Of a stretch of DNA of 64,000 bases, positions 17,752 to 26,945 are shown piece by piece. The DNA is taken from positions 1,302,001 through 1,366,000 of the forward strand of contig NZ_LTZG01000001.1 of assembly GCF_001592825.1 (NCBI RefSeq). The letters run 5' to 3'. Every line of letters starts with the position of its first letter. Within the stretch, counting starts at the first letter, position 1. Position numbers and translations under genes: made by a program. Origin of the DNA: Planococcus maritimus. GTDB lineage: Bacteria; Bacillota; Bacilli; Bacillales_A; Planococcaceae. The notes below the pieces were generated by a model, which worked only from the letters and a program-made list of their open reading frames with translations, ran no database searches and had not been told where the DNA came from.

Positions 17752-18528
17752 TTGCTGCTCCTGCGACAGCTTTACTTGCAAGTGACCAGCTTGTCCTGGC
17801 TCGTGCTCACCGTCAGCACTTTAGGGTTGATTGCCTTCAGCACCTTCATGATGCCGATCATCGAGCCGGCATCGTTCACCAATTATGCAGACGCCTTGTG
17901 GTTTACGATGACCACTGTCCTGACCGTCGGATATGGCGACCTATACCCGGTCACATTAGCCGGAAGAATTTTCACTGTCGCGTTTCTCTACATCGTCGGC
18001 ATCGGCTTATTTGCTTCGTTTATCGGAAAAGCCATCGACAGTTTGTCCTTACATAGAAGAATGAAAGAAAGAGGTGAGTTGATGTACAAAGGGCGCCACC
18101 ACATCGTCATCATTGATTGGTCCTATAAAGCAGAGCACGCCATTGCTGAAATCTTAAAGCAAGACGCCACAACAGAAGTCGTCGTCATCGACCGGCTGGA
18201 AAAAGCCAAAGAACTCAATTCAAGAATCCATTACGTCAGAGGCAATGCCACGCACGAAGAAATATTGCGGCAAGCCAATGTCGAGCAGGCAAAAGCGGTG
18301 TTAATTTTTGCGGATGACCGCATCGAAGACCAGATGCTGACAGACGGAAAATCGCTATTGATCGCGACCGCCGTCGAACGCATGTCTCCGGACGTCTATA
18401 CGACTGTCGAAGTCGAACGGGAAGAACATTTGCCAAGCTTCTCGCATATCCAAGTCGACAAGTTCATCATGTCTAGCGGCACCATCGCCAAAATGGCCGT
18501 CAGCTCGATTTTTACGGAAATCAAGTAA
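17752..18528 (+). CDS. Two-helix potassium channel with RCK/TrkA-N domain
   Basis: The 258-aa protein has two membrane helices (about 13-33 and 73-95) around a pore loop with the K+ selectivity filter TVGYGD, followed by a Rossmann-like RCK domain (about 113-258). It should form a tetrameric K+ channel comparable with Bacillus YugO, used in membrane-potential signalling. The RCK glycine motif is poorly kept (IIDWSYKAEHA), so the ligand may not be NAD. The TTG start is chosen because GGAGGG lies five to six bases upstream. Confidence 0.88.
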   Translation: MLLLRQLYLQVTSLSWLVLTVSTLGLIAFSTFMMPIIEPASFTNYADALWFTMTTVLTVGYGDLYPVTLAGRIFTVAFLYIVGIGLFASFIGKAIDSLSLHRRMKERGELMYKGRHHIVIIDWSYKAEHAIAEILKQDATTEVVVIDRLEKAKELNSRIHYVRGNATHEEILRQANVEQAKAVLIFADDRIEDQMLTDGKSLLIATAVERMSPDVYTTVEVEREEHLPSFSHIQVDKFIMSSGTIAKMAVSSIFTEIK

Positions 18529-18540
18529 ACAAGAAAAACA

Positions 18541-18574
18541 AAACCCGGCACGCGATTGCATGCCGGGTTTTACT
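18541..18574. terminator. Bidirectional terminator, K+ channel and aldo/keto reductase
   Basis: A 10-bp stem (AAACCCGGCA) and 10-base loop lie between convergent stop codons. Confidence 0.85.
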
Positions 18575-19647
18575 TATGATTTTTTAGTGCCCATTGTCTT
18601 CTTGTATCCGTCTAGGTAACCCTGTTCAGACGGGCTCGCCATGTCCGGCGCACTCATGGCGCGGTGCCAATGTGGATAGAACGGTGCCGGACGCGCGGCT
18701 GCTTCGATCAAATCGTGTTCATCACGCTTCAGCTTAATCTTATAGGAAGCGATATTTTCTTTCAGCTGTTCTTCATTGCGTGCTGCGATGACGATCGGCC
18801 CGACGTTCGGACGGTCACGCACCCACGCGTAAGCGATTTGCGGCACAGTGGCGTTATGGTTCGCCGCTACTTCCTCTAAGGCATCGATCACTGTATACAA
18901 GCGTTCCTGATCGTATACCCAAGGCTCCGGCCAGCCGCCGCCTTGGCGCGTGTCTTCCGGTGCTTGTTTGTCACGGCCGATTTTGCCGTTCAACAAGCCT
19001 TCGCCGAGCGGACTCCAAATCATCGAGCCGACCCCGAGTTCTGCACCTGCTGGAAGCAGTTCATACTCCGCTTCGCGTGCTTCCGGCGTGTAGTAAATTT
19101 GTTGGGTGATCGGCGGAATCTTGCCGTTTTGTTCCGCAAAGGTATGTGTTTTGGCCAGCGCCCAGCCGCTGTAGTTCGACACGCCCCAATGGCGAATCTT
19201 GCCGGCTTTGATCAAATCGTTCATCGTTTCAACCGTCTCTTCGACCGGCGTCTGCCCGTCCCATAAATGGACAAAGTACAGGTCGAGGTAATCTGTACCC
19301 AAGCGCGTCAAGGATTCATCAATCGATTTCAATAAATGATTGCGCGAAGCGCCGCGCGCATTCTGGTGGCCGTCAAATGGAAAACCGGTCTTCGACGTCA
19401 GCAAGACTTGATCCCGCTTGCCGCGAACCGCTGCCCCCAGTACTTTTTCAGCATTGCCTTGCGAGTATAAATTCGCTGTATCAAACATATTGATGCCTGC
19501 TTCAAGCGACAGGTCGATCATGCGGCTCGCTTCGTTTTCCTGGATATTGCCCGCCGCTTCAAACCCATTCGTGCCGCTGAATGGGACCGTTCCGAGAATG
19601 TATTTCGGGACGCGCAGCCCCGACTTTCCTAAGTTAATATAATCCAT
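18574..19647 (-). CDS. Aldo/keto reductase
   Basis: The 357-aa protein is an NADPH-dependent oxidoreductase of the AKR superfamily. The catalytic tetrad is visible: Asp and Tyr in FDTANLY, Lys in LLTSKTG and His in [15 protein letters not shown] and the late cofactor-binding [11 protein letters not shown] segment also fit. Its start follows AGGAGG. Single-gene unit next to a TetR gene on the same strand. Confidence 0.93.
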   Translation of the reverse strand: MDYINLGKSGLRVPKYILGTVPFSGTNGFEAAGNIQENEASRMIDLSLEAGINMFDTANLYSQGNAEKVLGAAVRGKRDQVLLTSKTGFPFDGHQNARGASRNHLLKSIDESLTRLGTDYLDLYFVHLWDGQTPVEETVETMNDLIKAGKIRHWGVSNYSGWALAKTHTFAEQNGKIPPITQQIYYTPEAREAEYELLPAGAELGVGSMIWSPLGEGLLNGKIGRDKQAPEDTRQGGGWPEPWVYDQERLYTVIDALEEVAANHNATVPQIAYAWVRDRPNVGPIVIAARNEEQLKENIASYKIKLKRDEHDLIEAAARPAPFYPHWHRAMSAPDMASPSEQGYLDGYKKTMGTKKS

Positions 19648-19736
19648 TGAAGAAATCCTCCTCGTCGATTGCTTGTTTTCGATTCATGAGCCTTATTTAC
19701 CCTTTCCAAAATGCCTTAAACAATCGACGGCCCGCT

Positions 19737-20363
19737 TTACGCATCGGGTTTTTGCCGGATGCCTGCTGCAAACAACGGACCTTTGATGGTCATGCCCGAA
19801 ATGATGCGCGCGATGTCTTCTGGCGGCTCGATCGCACCGCCATTTAGCCATTCTTGAATGATCCCAATATGGGCAGAAGCAATATAAGAAGCCAAATAAC
19901 GCGGCGGCACGAGCAGGCCCTCCGCCTTGAATATGGCATGTTCCTGCCCGAATAACCCGCGGTGTAAGCATTCTTTCATTTTGACCTGAAAGGCCGCATC
20001 GCCCCTAGGCCCAAGTAAGGCCTTCATAAAGCTTTGATTGGCGCGGAGGAATTCAAAAAATGGCATCAATGCCGAGATTGGCATTGGCCCAGCATCGTCT
20101 TGTTTCGTCTCTTCGATGAGCTTTGGGATATTAGGAACAATCTTAGTTTCCATTTCCTTCAGCAATTGTTCTTGGCATTTGTCCATCAAATCAAATTTGT
20201 CCTCATAATGGCTATAGAAGGTGCCGCGGTTAATAGTCGCCCGCTCGGTAATGTCTTTAACGCAGATGGCTTCAAAGCCTTTTTCTTCCATTAAGGCTAT
20301 CAAGGCCGAACGGATCGCTTGTTTCGTCCGAACGACCCGCAAATCAGTTGGGTTTTCGCTCAT
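19737..20363 (-). CDS. TetR/AcrR-family repressor
   Basis: The 208-aa protein has an N-terminal TetR HTH (about 10-57: VKDITERATINRGTFYSHYEDKFDLMD) and a C-terminal ligand domain of the kind often annotated TetR_C_33. ATG 20363 follows AGGAGG. It is divergent from the ABC exporter at 20588-22335, and a 26-base palindrome lies between them, so it probably represses both itself and the exporter. Confidence 0.92.
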   Translation of the reverse strand: MSENPTDLRVVRTKQAIRSALIALMEEKGFEAICVKDITERATINRGTFYSHYEDKFDLMDKCQEQLLKEMETKIVPNIPKLIEETKQDDAGPMPISALMPFFEFLRANQSFMKALLGPRGDAAFQVKMKECLHRGLFGQEHAIFKAEGLLVPPRYLASYIASAHIGIIQEWLNGGAIEPPEDIARIISGMTIKGPLFAAGIRQKPDA

Positions 20364-20401
20364 TTTTATTCCTCCTTCACACGTTTTCCAACACTTTCTT
20401 C

Positions 20402-20427
20402 CCATGTGTTATTTAAACAACACATGG
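20402..20427. promoter_or_regulatory. Probable TetR operator
   Basis: Nine-bp perfect inverted repeats (CCATGTGTT and AACACATGG) flank an eight-base spacer, placed 39 bases upstream of the repressor start and upstream of the divergent ABC operon. Confidence 0.65.
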
Positions 20428-20587
20428 CCTAGTTTTGATGATTGTCCGCTTATGGCTAAGGGACTATACTAAACCCAAGAAGTAAAACGACAGTTTGTTT
20501 ATTATCTTAGCCGCAAATGAACAAGAAAAACAGCCCAATTTTCCGGGGCTACTACGCCAGGCTGCGGCAGACGGAGGAGGAACCATC

Positions 20588-21310
20588 ATGGACATTCAGC
20601 TTTCTCATGTCAAAAAAAGTTTCGGCAAGACCTTGGTTATTAAAGATCTGAGCTTCGCCATTACAGCAGGAGAAATCTGCTGCTTGCTCGGCCCATCCGG
20701 TTCCGGCAAAACGACCTTGATCAGCTTGATGATCGGGGCATTGCCGGCAGATAGTGGCACGATTCGTTTCGGCGATACCGAGATGCCCGATATGGCGGTT
20801 TTAAAACGACTCGGTTTCATGCCACAAAACGATGCTTTGTACGACGATTTATCGGCATATGGCAATTTGAAATTCTTTGGCGGCTTCTACCCCATCAAGA
20901 AACAGGCACTCGATGCACGCATCACCGAAGTCCTCGACATCGTGGAGTTGACCGACCACCGAAAAAAATTGGTGAAAAATTTCTCCGGCGGCATGAAAAA
21001 GCGGCTGTCGCTGGCTATTGCCATTTTGCACAAGCCGGATATTCTGTTTCTCGACGAACCGACCGCTGGCATCGATCCGGTACTGCGCCGAAAAATCTGG
21101 AAGCAATTTCAATCTTTTAAAGCGCAAGGCACGACCATCGTCGTCTCGACACATGTCATGGACGAAGTGATCGAATGCGACAAAGGAGCGCTTTTGTATA
21201 ATGGCCAGCTCATCGAATACGACACCGTTCCGAAACTGCTCGACAAAACCGCAAGCGGACGCATCGAAGACTTGTTCTTCGCCGCTTCAGAAAGTGAGGC
21301 GCGCTCATGA
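20588..21310 (+). CDS. ABC exporter ATP-binding protein
   Basis: The 240-aa ATPase has Walker A (GPSGSGKT), signature FSGGMKKR, Walker B (ILFLDEPTAGID) and switch His (STHV). The start at 20588 follows GGAGGAGG. Its stop overlaps the permease start (ATGA). With that permease it forms a drug-type efflux pump under the divergent TetR. Confidence 0.93.
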   Translation: MDIQLSHVKKSFGKTLVIKDLSFAITAGEICCLLGPSGSGKTTLISLMIGALPADSGTIRFGDTEMPDMAVLKRLGFMPQNDALYDDLSAYGNLKFFGGFYPIKKQALDARITEVLDIVELTDHRKKLVKNFSGGMKKRLSLAIAILHKPDILFLDEPTAGIDPVLRRKIWKQFQSFKAQGTTIVVSTHVMDEVIECDKGALLYNGQLIEYDTVPKLLDKTASGRIEDLFFAASESEARS

Positions 21311-22335
21311 TCCAGTTAGCGAAACGCGTCATTCGCCAAACCGTCAACGACAAGCGCAGCGTCATGCTCATTCTCGTCGCCCCGCTGCTGATTTTAACTT
21401 TGGTTTACTTACTGCTCGGCGATTCGGATTACGTCGCGACTGTCGGCATTGAGCGAGAAGCTGTTCCGGCACCCGTCATAACTGCATTAGAACAACAAGA
21501 GCTGACCTTAGTCGATTTAACAGCAAGTCAAGTGGAACAAGCGGACGATTACCTTCAGCAGCATGAAGGTGTCGACGCTGTCCTGCGCTTTCCGGAAAAT
21601 GCGGGCATGGCCATCACGCTGTACGAACCGTCCCAAAAAGGCGCCACCGCCATGGCAGAAATCCAAGATGCGATGGCTGATGTCAATCCAAGCGCAGACA
21701 CCGAGGTAAGCTACGTCTACGGAACACCTGACCAAAGCACCTTCGATTCACTCGGCTACGTCTTTCTCGCCTTGTTCTCCTTCTTTTTCGTGTTCATCAT
21801 CTCCGCGATGGCGCTCGTGCGGGAACGCAGCCGCGGAACGCTCGAACGATTGATGATGACTCCCATACGGCGCGGTGAAGTCATTGCCGGCTATACTGCA
21901 GGCTATGGCGTGTTTGCCATCGTTCAGGCGATTCTCATCGTTTTGTACGCGATCTACGTGTTGCAGCTGAGCAATGCCGGCAATATCGGCTGGGTGCTCT
22001 TGACGATGGTGCTGCTCGCTGTCACCGCCGTGTCATTCGGCGCCACCATTTCTATTTTCGCGGGCACCGAACTGCAAGTCGTCCAATTGATCCCGTTCAC
22101 CATCATTCCACAAGTATTCTTCTCAGGGCTCATCCCGCTGGACTTGGTTCCTTACCAGCTCGGCAATTTGTCGTACATCATGCCGATCTATTACGGCGCT
22201 GCCGCTATTAAAGGCGTCATGGTCTATGGCGACGGCTTCGCAGAAATCTGGGGCCATCTTGCGGGGCTTACGGCTTACGCGCTGGTGCTGTACTTGATCA
22301 ATACGCTAGCTTTGAAGAAATTCCGGAAACTATAA
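21307..22335 (+). CDS. ABC-2 family exporter permease
   Basis: The 342-aa permease has one N-terminal helix (about 20-38), a roughly 120-residue extracytoplasmic domain, then five helices. The ABC-2 signature loop (ALVRERSRGTLERLMMTPIRRGEVI) is present. This YhgE/LinJ-like layout is typical of drug and antibiotic exporters. It is translationally coupled to the ATPase and ends at a strong terminator. Confidence 0.92.
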   Translation: MIQLAKRVIRQTVNDKRSVMLILVAPLLILTLVYLLLGDSDYVATVGIEREAVPAPVITALEQQELTLVDLTASQVEQADDYLQQHEGVDAVLRFPENAGMAITLYEPSQKGATAMAEIQDAMADVNPSADTEVSYVYGTPDQSTFDSLGYVFLALFSFFFVFIISAMALVRERSRGTLERLMMTPIRRGEVIAGYTAGYGVFAIVQAILIVLYAIYVLQLSNAGNIGWVLLTMVLLAVTAVSFGATISIFAGTELQVVQLIPFTIIPQVFFSGLIPLDLVPYQLGNLSYIMPIYYGAAAIKGVMVYGDGFAEIWGHLAGLTAYALVLYLINTLALKKFRKL

Positions 22336-22338
22336 AAA

Positions 22339-22371
22339 AAACGGGCGAAGCTGATGCTTCGTCCGTTTTTT
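22339..22371 (+). terminator. Terminator of the TetR-controlled ABC operon
   Basis: A 13-bp stem with one mismatch (AAACGGGCGAAGC/GCTTCGTCCGTTT), loop TGAT, then T6. Confidence 0.9.
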
Positions 22372-22383
22372 GTATTCACTCAC

Positions 22384-22740
22384 TTAGTCAGCCCATATAA
22401 TCTGGTACGAGCCGCCCGTTTCTTGTTCCAAGCGGCAATTATCGGACAGAATCGGGCGGAGCGCCTCGACTTACGCTTCGTCCATCGAAATGCCTGAAAG
22501 CCCTCGTTCGGTTTCGGTATAATCCAGATCCGCTTCCTGGTCGAATTTCAAGCGCAGCAAGTTCTTCGCGCCGTTGATTGTCAGGAATTTCACTTGGTAG
22601 CCGTCACGGAACACAGACTCTAGGTCTGAGCCGAGCGAAGCGAACTCATCGCTGCCAAGCAAGTCCCCGATTTCTGCCCCTCTGCGGCGTACCGTCTCGA
22701 TGCGAATGGCTAAAGGCATGGAAATTTTGGTCAATGTCAT
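22384..22740 (-). pseudogene. Small protein interrupted by an in-frame TAA, unrecognised
   Basis: The frame starts at ATG 22740 after GAGGG and encodes 89 residues, then meets TAA at 22471-22473. The same frame stays open for 28 more codons (VEALRPILSDNCRLEQETGG and onward) to a second TAA at 22384. The second part has normal composition and reads as a natural end, so the gene was probably 118 codons. No family recognised; the product is soluble. Confidence 0.55.
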
Positions 22741-22826
22741 ACGATCCCTCTTTTCGAATTTCTCGTGATGCCCCCCATTTTAAAAGAAAGGCACTTCAAT
22801 CTCAAATCTTGGAAACCGGCGTCAAT

Positions 22827-23936
22827 TCACTGCGCCCACCAGCGGATCGCCTTATACGCATCGAGCGCGCCTAAAGACAGCGTTTCCCCGATTTTTGGCG
22901 TGACAAGTTCCACACCTTGCCGCACGGCTTCCTTAGACGCGCGCTCAATCGGGTCTGTCCAGCTATGAAACGCCAAAGTAAACGCGGCCCAGTGGACGAG
23001 CATCATCTTCTCTCCCCGAACGTCTAGGTGTGCCTGCACCGACTGCTCGGGCGTCATATGAGAAGACTCCCAGCGCGTATCGTACTGGCCGCCTTCGATC
23101 AAAGCAAGGTCGAACGGCCCGTAAGCATCGCCGATTTCCTTGAAATGGCTGCCATAGCCGCCGTCGCCGCTCGTGTAAAAACGCGTCTGTTTGCCGAGCA
23201 CTACCCAGCCGCCCCATAGCGTCGAATTGCGGTTGAATAAACCGCGCCCCGAAAAATGCCGTGACGGTGTCAGCGCGAGCGTCAAGTTTCCAAGCTGCGC
23301 TTCTTCCCACCAATTCAATTCGGTGATGCGCGCATCTTCCACGCCCCAGCGCAAAAGATGCACTCCGACGCCAAGCGGCACATAGAAATGCCCGACTTTA
23401 CTTTCCAGTGCACGAATCGATTCGTAATCCAGATGGTCGTAATGGTCATGCGTCAACAGCACCGCATCAATTGGCGGCAAGCGATCAATTGTGGCAAGCC
23501 AGTCGTGGCTATAGCGTGCGCTTCCGACAAAGGATAAGGGAGAGGCCCGGTTGCCAAGCATCGGATCGATGAATAACTTACGGCCGTCGATGCTCAATAA
23601 AAAGGTCGAATGGCCGAACCACGTCACACTGTCTTGTGGGCTTTCAATGCGCGCCCAGTCAACTTCCGCAACCGGCAACATTGCTAAAGGAGTGCGCTCG
23701 ACCTCCCCCGCAAACAAAGAATCCTTCAGCATCGACAAGCCTCCCGACAAATCGACGGCCGTTTCTTCCTCGTCATTGGCGAATTTCCCTTCGTTATAAT
23801 TAGGCAAGCCAGAAAAGCGGTCCCGCTGGCGCTTATCCGGACTCGCCCCGAGCGGTGTGTAAAGCTTTAGTGCGGCACCGGACATCGCGGCAATAGCCGC
23901 AACCCCGGCAACTGAATACAGCATTAATTTTTTCAT
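22827..23936 (-). CDS. Metallo-beta-lactamase-fold hydrolase, NAPE-PLD-like
   Basis: The 369-aa protein starts with a hydrophobic signal-anchor (about 5-25) and carries the zinc-binding LTHDHYDH motif, a later PSRHFSGRG, an Asp in SGDGGYG and a late His (LVHWAAF). The whole pattern, including VTWFGHSTFLLSIDGRKLFIDPML, is that of the UlaG/NAPE-PLD-like branch. It is probably membrane-associated, perhaps a phosphodiesterase; substrate unknown. Divergent from the cupredoxin gene. Confidence 0.9.
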   Translation of the reverse strand: MKKLMLYSVAGVAAIAAMSGAALKLYTPLGASPDKRQRDRFSGLPNYNEGKFANDEEETAVDLSGGLSMLKDSLFAGEVERTPLAMLPVAEVDWARIESPQDSVTWFGHSTFLLSIDGRKLFIDPMLGNRASPLSFVGSARYSHDWLATIDRLPPIDAVLLTHDHYDHLDYESIRALESKVGHFYVPLGVGVHLLRWGVEDARITELNWWEEAQLGNLTLALTPSRHFSGRGLFNRNSTLWGGWVVLGKQTRFYTSGDGGYGSHFKEIGDAYGPFDLALIEGGQYDTRWESSHMTPEQSVQAHLDVRGEKMMLVHWAAFTLAFHSWTDPIERASKEAVRQGVELVTPKIGETLSLGALDAYKAIRWWAQ

Positions 23937-24194
23937 GGCTCCTCCAATGTGGAAATGTAGTGTACTGCTTGCTGCAGTCTCGTCTATTCTTCTCTCTAGC
24001 TTTAATTCCCCTCTTTGGCTAGCTGTTCAAACGGTACATGTCGATTTTGCGACTTGCCTGATGAAAAGCACTCGCTATTTGGGAAAATATCGCCTACTGC
24101 CCATAACTTTAAACGATTTTGCCCAAAAGTTGATCTATTTTGCCTGTCGCTGCGTTTACTAAGCAAGAAGCACCTACAAAAAGGAGGAAAAAAC

Positions 24195-24770
24195 ATGATC
24201 AACAAAAAATTCACCTTAATGCTCGCTGCCGGCATGTTGTCACTCGCCGCTTGCGGACAAGACGACTCAGCGAACGAAGAAGACATGCAAGCGCCAGCGG
24301 AAGAAGAAAGCGCAGAGATGGAAGAAATGCCTGAAGAAGAATCGATGGAAGACACAGAAGAAGAGCCAATGGACGAAGAGATGGAAAATGAGGAAGACGC
24401 TGCAGGAGAAGAATCTACTGAAGAAGAGCCTGCGGAGGAAGAATCTGAGGAAGAACCGGCTGAAGACACAGAAAGCGAAGAGCAAGCAAGCGCGCCTGAA
24501 GCGATGAGCGGCGAAGCGTCCGACTTATTGTCCAACGGCGAAATGACTAGCTTTGTCTTCAATGAAACCGGCGAATACGCAGTCTACTGTGAACCGCACC
24601 CTGTCATGCAAATGACCGTCATCGTTGAAGAAGGCGCAGAAATGATGGATACCGTCTCTGTCGACATCGCCGATTATGAATTCGGTGAAGACACAATCAC
24701 CGTCGCACCGGGCACGACTATTGAATGGACCAACCAAGACCAAGTCCAGCACAACGTCGCATTCGAATAA
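24195..24770 (+). CDS. Acidic lipoprotein with a cupredoxin whose halves are in reversed order
   Basis: The 191-aa product has a lipobox (LAAC, Cys20), a very acidic Glu-rich linker (about 25-100) and a short copper-binding-like domain. The order is unusual. The segment that normally ends a plastocyanin-type domain, with ligands Cys, His and Met in YCEPHPVM, comes first (about 107-145). The segment that normally begins it (YEFGEDTITVAPGTTIEWTN, with His in VQHNV) comes last and reaches the stop codon. One full set of type 1 copper ligands is present. This suggests circular permutation or partial loss after duplication. ATG 24195 follows AAGGAGG. Confidence 0.8.
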   Translation: MINKKFTLMLAAGMLSLAACGQDDSANEEDMQAPAEEESAEMEEMPEEESMEDTEEEPMDEEMENEEDAAGEESTEEEPAEEESEEEPAEDTESEEQASAPEAMSGEASDLLSNGEMTSFVFNETGEYAVYCEPHPVMQMTVIVEEGAEMMDTVSVDIADYEFGEDTITVAPGTTIEWTNQDQVQHNVAFE

Positions 24771-24786
24771 ACCCCAGCATTAACCC

Positions 24787-24830
24787 AAAAAAGCCTAAGC
24801 TCCCTTTACAACAGGAGCTTAGGCTTTTTT
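24787..24830. terminator. Bidirectional terminator, cupredoxin and flavin reductase
   Basis: A 17-bp perfect stem (AAAAAAGCCTAAGCTCC) and 10-base loop lie between convergent genes. Confidence 0.92.
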
Positions 24831-24837
24831 TAATTGC

Positions 24838-25554
24838 TTACACGTTTTGTGCGTCTGGCAAAAACTCCGCGATCGACTGCTCACGCTTATCGAGCAGGAT
24901 CTGTTCGCGCGCCACCCCTTGTCCGCGAAGCAATTCAATGTTCTCTTTCAAAAACTCATCACTGCCAACGATATAAAACAAGCCGTCCGCATCACTCGCA
25001 AAGCCTTTGACCGCTTCGTAATACGTCGCGCGGCTATCGACGAATTGCGCTGTGAACTTATGCTCAGGGTTTGTTTCAAAAACGTCTTGGAACAAATAAT
25101 GCTTGGACGAATCCACATTCAAGGAGTGAACCGACTGGACCCCTTCCGCATTGCTCAAATATTCCAGCACGAGCGGGCGGAATGTCGCAAGGCCAACCCC
25201 TGATGACAATAGGTAGACATTCTTGCCCTCACGCTTCAGCGGCACATTGGAATGCGTCTTGAAGATCGCCACTTCGTCGCCCGGTTTCATGTCGCGCAAA
25301 ATCGACTTGAACTCCGAACACTGATCTTTAATGCGCGTCGTAATGCCGATCGAATTTTCGTGCGGCAAGGTGCAGATCGACATATGGCGGATTAAGCCGC
25401 GGTTTGGTTTCTCTCCGGCATTAAACCCTTCAAACGCGAAATGAGTATGCGAGCCTTCCTGCCACGTAAAGCCTTCCGGCAAATCGAGCAGGTACGTTTT
25501 TACTTCCGGGCTTTCCTCGATGATGTGATTGATTTTCGTCCAATATATTTGCAT
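24838..25554 (-). CDS. Ferredoxin-NADP reductase-type flavoprotein
   Basis: The 238-aa protein has a FAD-binding barrel (about 1-105, RHMSICTLPHENSIGITTRI) and an NAD(P)-binding half (SSGVGLATFRPLVLEYL, FYIVGSDEFLKENI). No iron-sulfur domain is attached, so it needs a separate partner. ATG 25554 follows AGGAGG. A Fur-like box overlaps its promoter, which suggests expression under iron limitation, for instance for ferric-siderophore or heme reduction. Confidence 0.85.
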   Translation of the reverse strand: MQIYWTKINHIIEESPEVKTYLLDLPEGFTWQEGSHTHFAFEGFNAGEKPNRGLIRHMSICTLPHENSIGITTRIKDQCSEFKSILRDMKPGDEVAIFKTHSNVPLKREGKNVYLLSSGVGLATFRPLVLEYLSNAEGVQSVHSLNVDSSKHYLFQDVFETNPEHKFTAQFVDSRATYYEAVKGFASDADGLFYIVGSDEFLKENIELLRGQGVAREQILLDKREQSIAEFLPDAQNV

Positions 25555-25587
25555 CGCTATTCCTCCTAAGAATTCTTTTATAAAGCC

Positions 25588-25616
25588 ATCATACCCCAAT
25601 TGATAATTATTCTCAA
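25588..25616 (-). promoter_or_regulatory. Promoter of the flavin reductase gene
   Basis: On the minus strand TTGAGA (25611-25616) and TATGAT (25588-25593) are separated by 17 bases, a good sigma-A type promoter 34 bases before the start codon. Confidence 0.7.
25601..25615. promoter_or_regulatory. Fur-like box
   Basis: TGATAATTATTCTCA matches the 7-1-7 Fur consensus TGATAATNATTATCA with one mismatch and overlaps the -35 and spacer of the promoter, a good place for repression. Confidence 0.65.
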
Positions 25617-25795
25617 CGAAACAGCGATTTATTTTTTCTGACACTGGAACACGGAAATCTCCTTATATTTGATGTAAATTATTGGTATAATAATGAATAA
25701 AGGAACATATTTTTCCCAACAACTTTATCCGAAAATGAATCTGATGCCGCCAATGACCCAAATTGCACCACGACCAACTAGAGGAGTGTCTTGAA

Positions 25796-26794
25796 TTGAA
25801 AAAACAGATGAACTATTGGATCGTCTTGTTGCTGGCTGTCTTGATGGCCGGCTGCACAGACGCAGCAGAAACTGCCACCACTGAGGCAGAAGTACAACAA
25901 GAAACCACCACTGAAACCGAAGTCGCGGACGATGCGACAGAAGAAACCGAAGCACCCGAAGAAAGCAAAGAGGAAACTTCCAGCGAACAGCCAGCTGATA
26001 CTGAAACCGCAGCGCCAGAAGAAGAAACAGAAGCGCAACCGGCAGACGACCGCTTTGCCGGATACGAACTCGTGGAAGTCGATGGCGGCGACCTGTCCGG
26101 CTACAGAGAAGCGAACACCGTCGTCTCCATCGGCTTTGGCGACCGTGAATACTGGGCCTTCACGAACGAACACGGCCAATTAGAGCGCGTCGTGGCGGAT
26201 GAAATCATCTTGCAAGATGACGCGAGCGAACCGGTCTTGTCAACCGGCCGCTATTATTCAGACGAAGCCAAAGTGCCCGGCGTCGAAAGCGACGTCTTAG
26301 ACGAAGGGCACGTCATCGCGGATTCACTCGGCGGCGTATCGAACGCCTACAACATCACGCCACAAGAAAGCACATTGAACCGTTACGGCGACCAGGCCTA
26401 TATGGAAGACGCCATTCGCGATGCCGGCGGCGCCACGGACTTTGAAGCGATCATCACCTACGCCGATACCGAAACGCAAATCCCTGCCAGCTACCAATAC
26501 ACGTATACGATCAAAGGCAACACAGTGGTCGACACCTTCGATAACGTCAACCCCGATGAAGTCAACGCCTCCCTCGGCTTGACCGATAGCGAACCTGCAG
26601 AAGCAGAAGCAAGCGCTCCGGAAACGAGCAGTCCCGAAGCAGGCGGTGACGTCTCAAGCGTCGATACTAACGGCAACGGCCAAGTTACGATCCAAGAAGC
26701 CAAAGACGCCGGCTTCTCCATGCCGATCACGAGCGACCATTGGCTGTATCCGCATATGGACGATCGAGATGGAGACGGGATGGTTGGGGAATAA
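25796..26794 (+). CDS. Lipoprotein with a DNA/RNA non-specific endonuclease-like domain and Excalibur motif
   Basis: The 332-aa product has a lipobox (LMAGC), a Thr/Glu-rich linker (about 22-85), a nuclease-like domain (about 88-250) and a C-terminal calcium-binding Excalibur motif (DRDGDGMVGE). The nuclease region has EGHVIADSLGG and YNITPQESTLNR, which parallel DRGHLIG and NLVPQ-LNR of NucA-type nucleases, but the Arg before Gly-His is replaced by Glu. The TTG start is nine bases after GGAGT; an ATG four codons later is an alternative. It may act on extracellular DNA at the surface. Confidence 0.75.
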   Translation: MKKQMNYWIVLLLAVLMAGCTDAAETATTEAEVQQETTTETEVADDATEETEAPEESKEETSSEQPADTETAAPEEETEAQPADDRFAGYELVEVDGGDLSGYREANTVVSIGFGDREYWAFTNEHGQLERVVADEIILQDDASEPVLSTGRYYSDEAKVPGVESDVLDEGHVIADSLGGVSNAYNITPQESTLNRYGDQAYMEDAIRDAGGATDFEAIITYADTETQIPASYQYTYTIKGNTVVDTFDNVNPDEVNASLGLTDSEPAEAEASAPETSSPEAGGDVSSVDTNGNGQVTIQEAKDAGFSMPITSDHWLYPHMDDRDGDGMVGE

Positions 26795-26821
26795 AAGTTT
26801 TTAACTGAAAAGCTACATCTG

Positions 26822-26850
26822 AAAAACACTGAGATTTTGTCAGTGTTTTT
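26822..26850 (+). terminator. Terminator of the Excalibur lipoprotein gene
   Basis: An 11-bp stem (AAAAACACTGA/TCAGTGTTTTT) with a seven-base loop, then T run. Confidence 0.85.
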
Positions 26851-26945
26851 TTGTTTTACAATATAAAAAAGCACCGCTTTGAGCGATGCTTTTGCCGTTT
26901 CCTGTCCAATTGTCCACTGGGAATCTAGTTCACACTTAGAGGATT

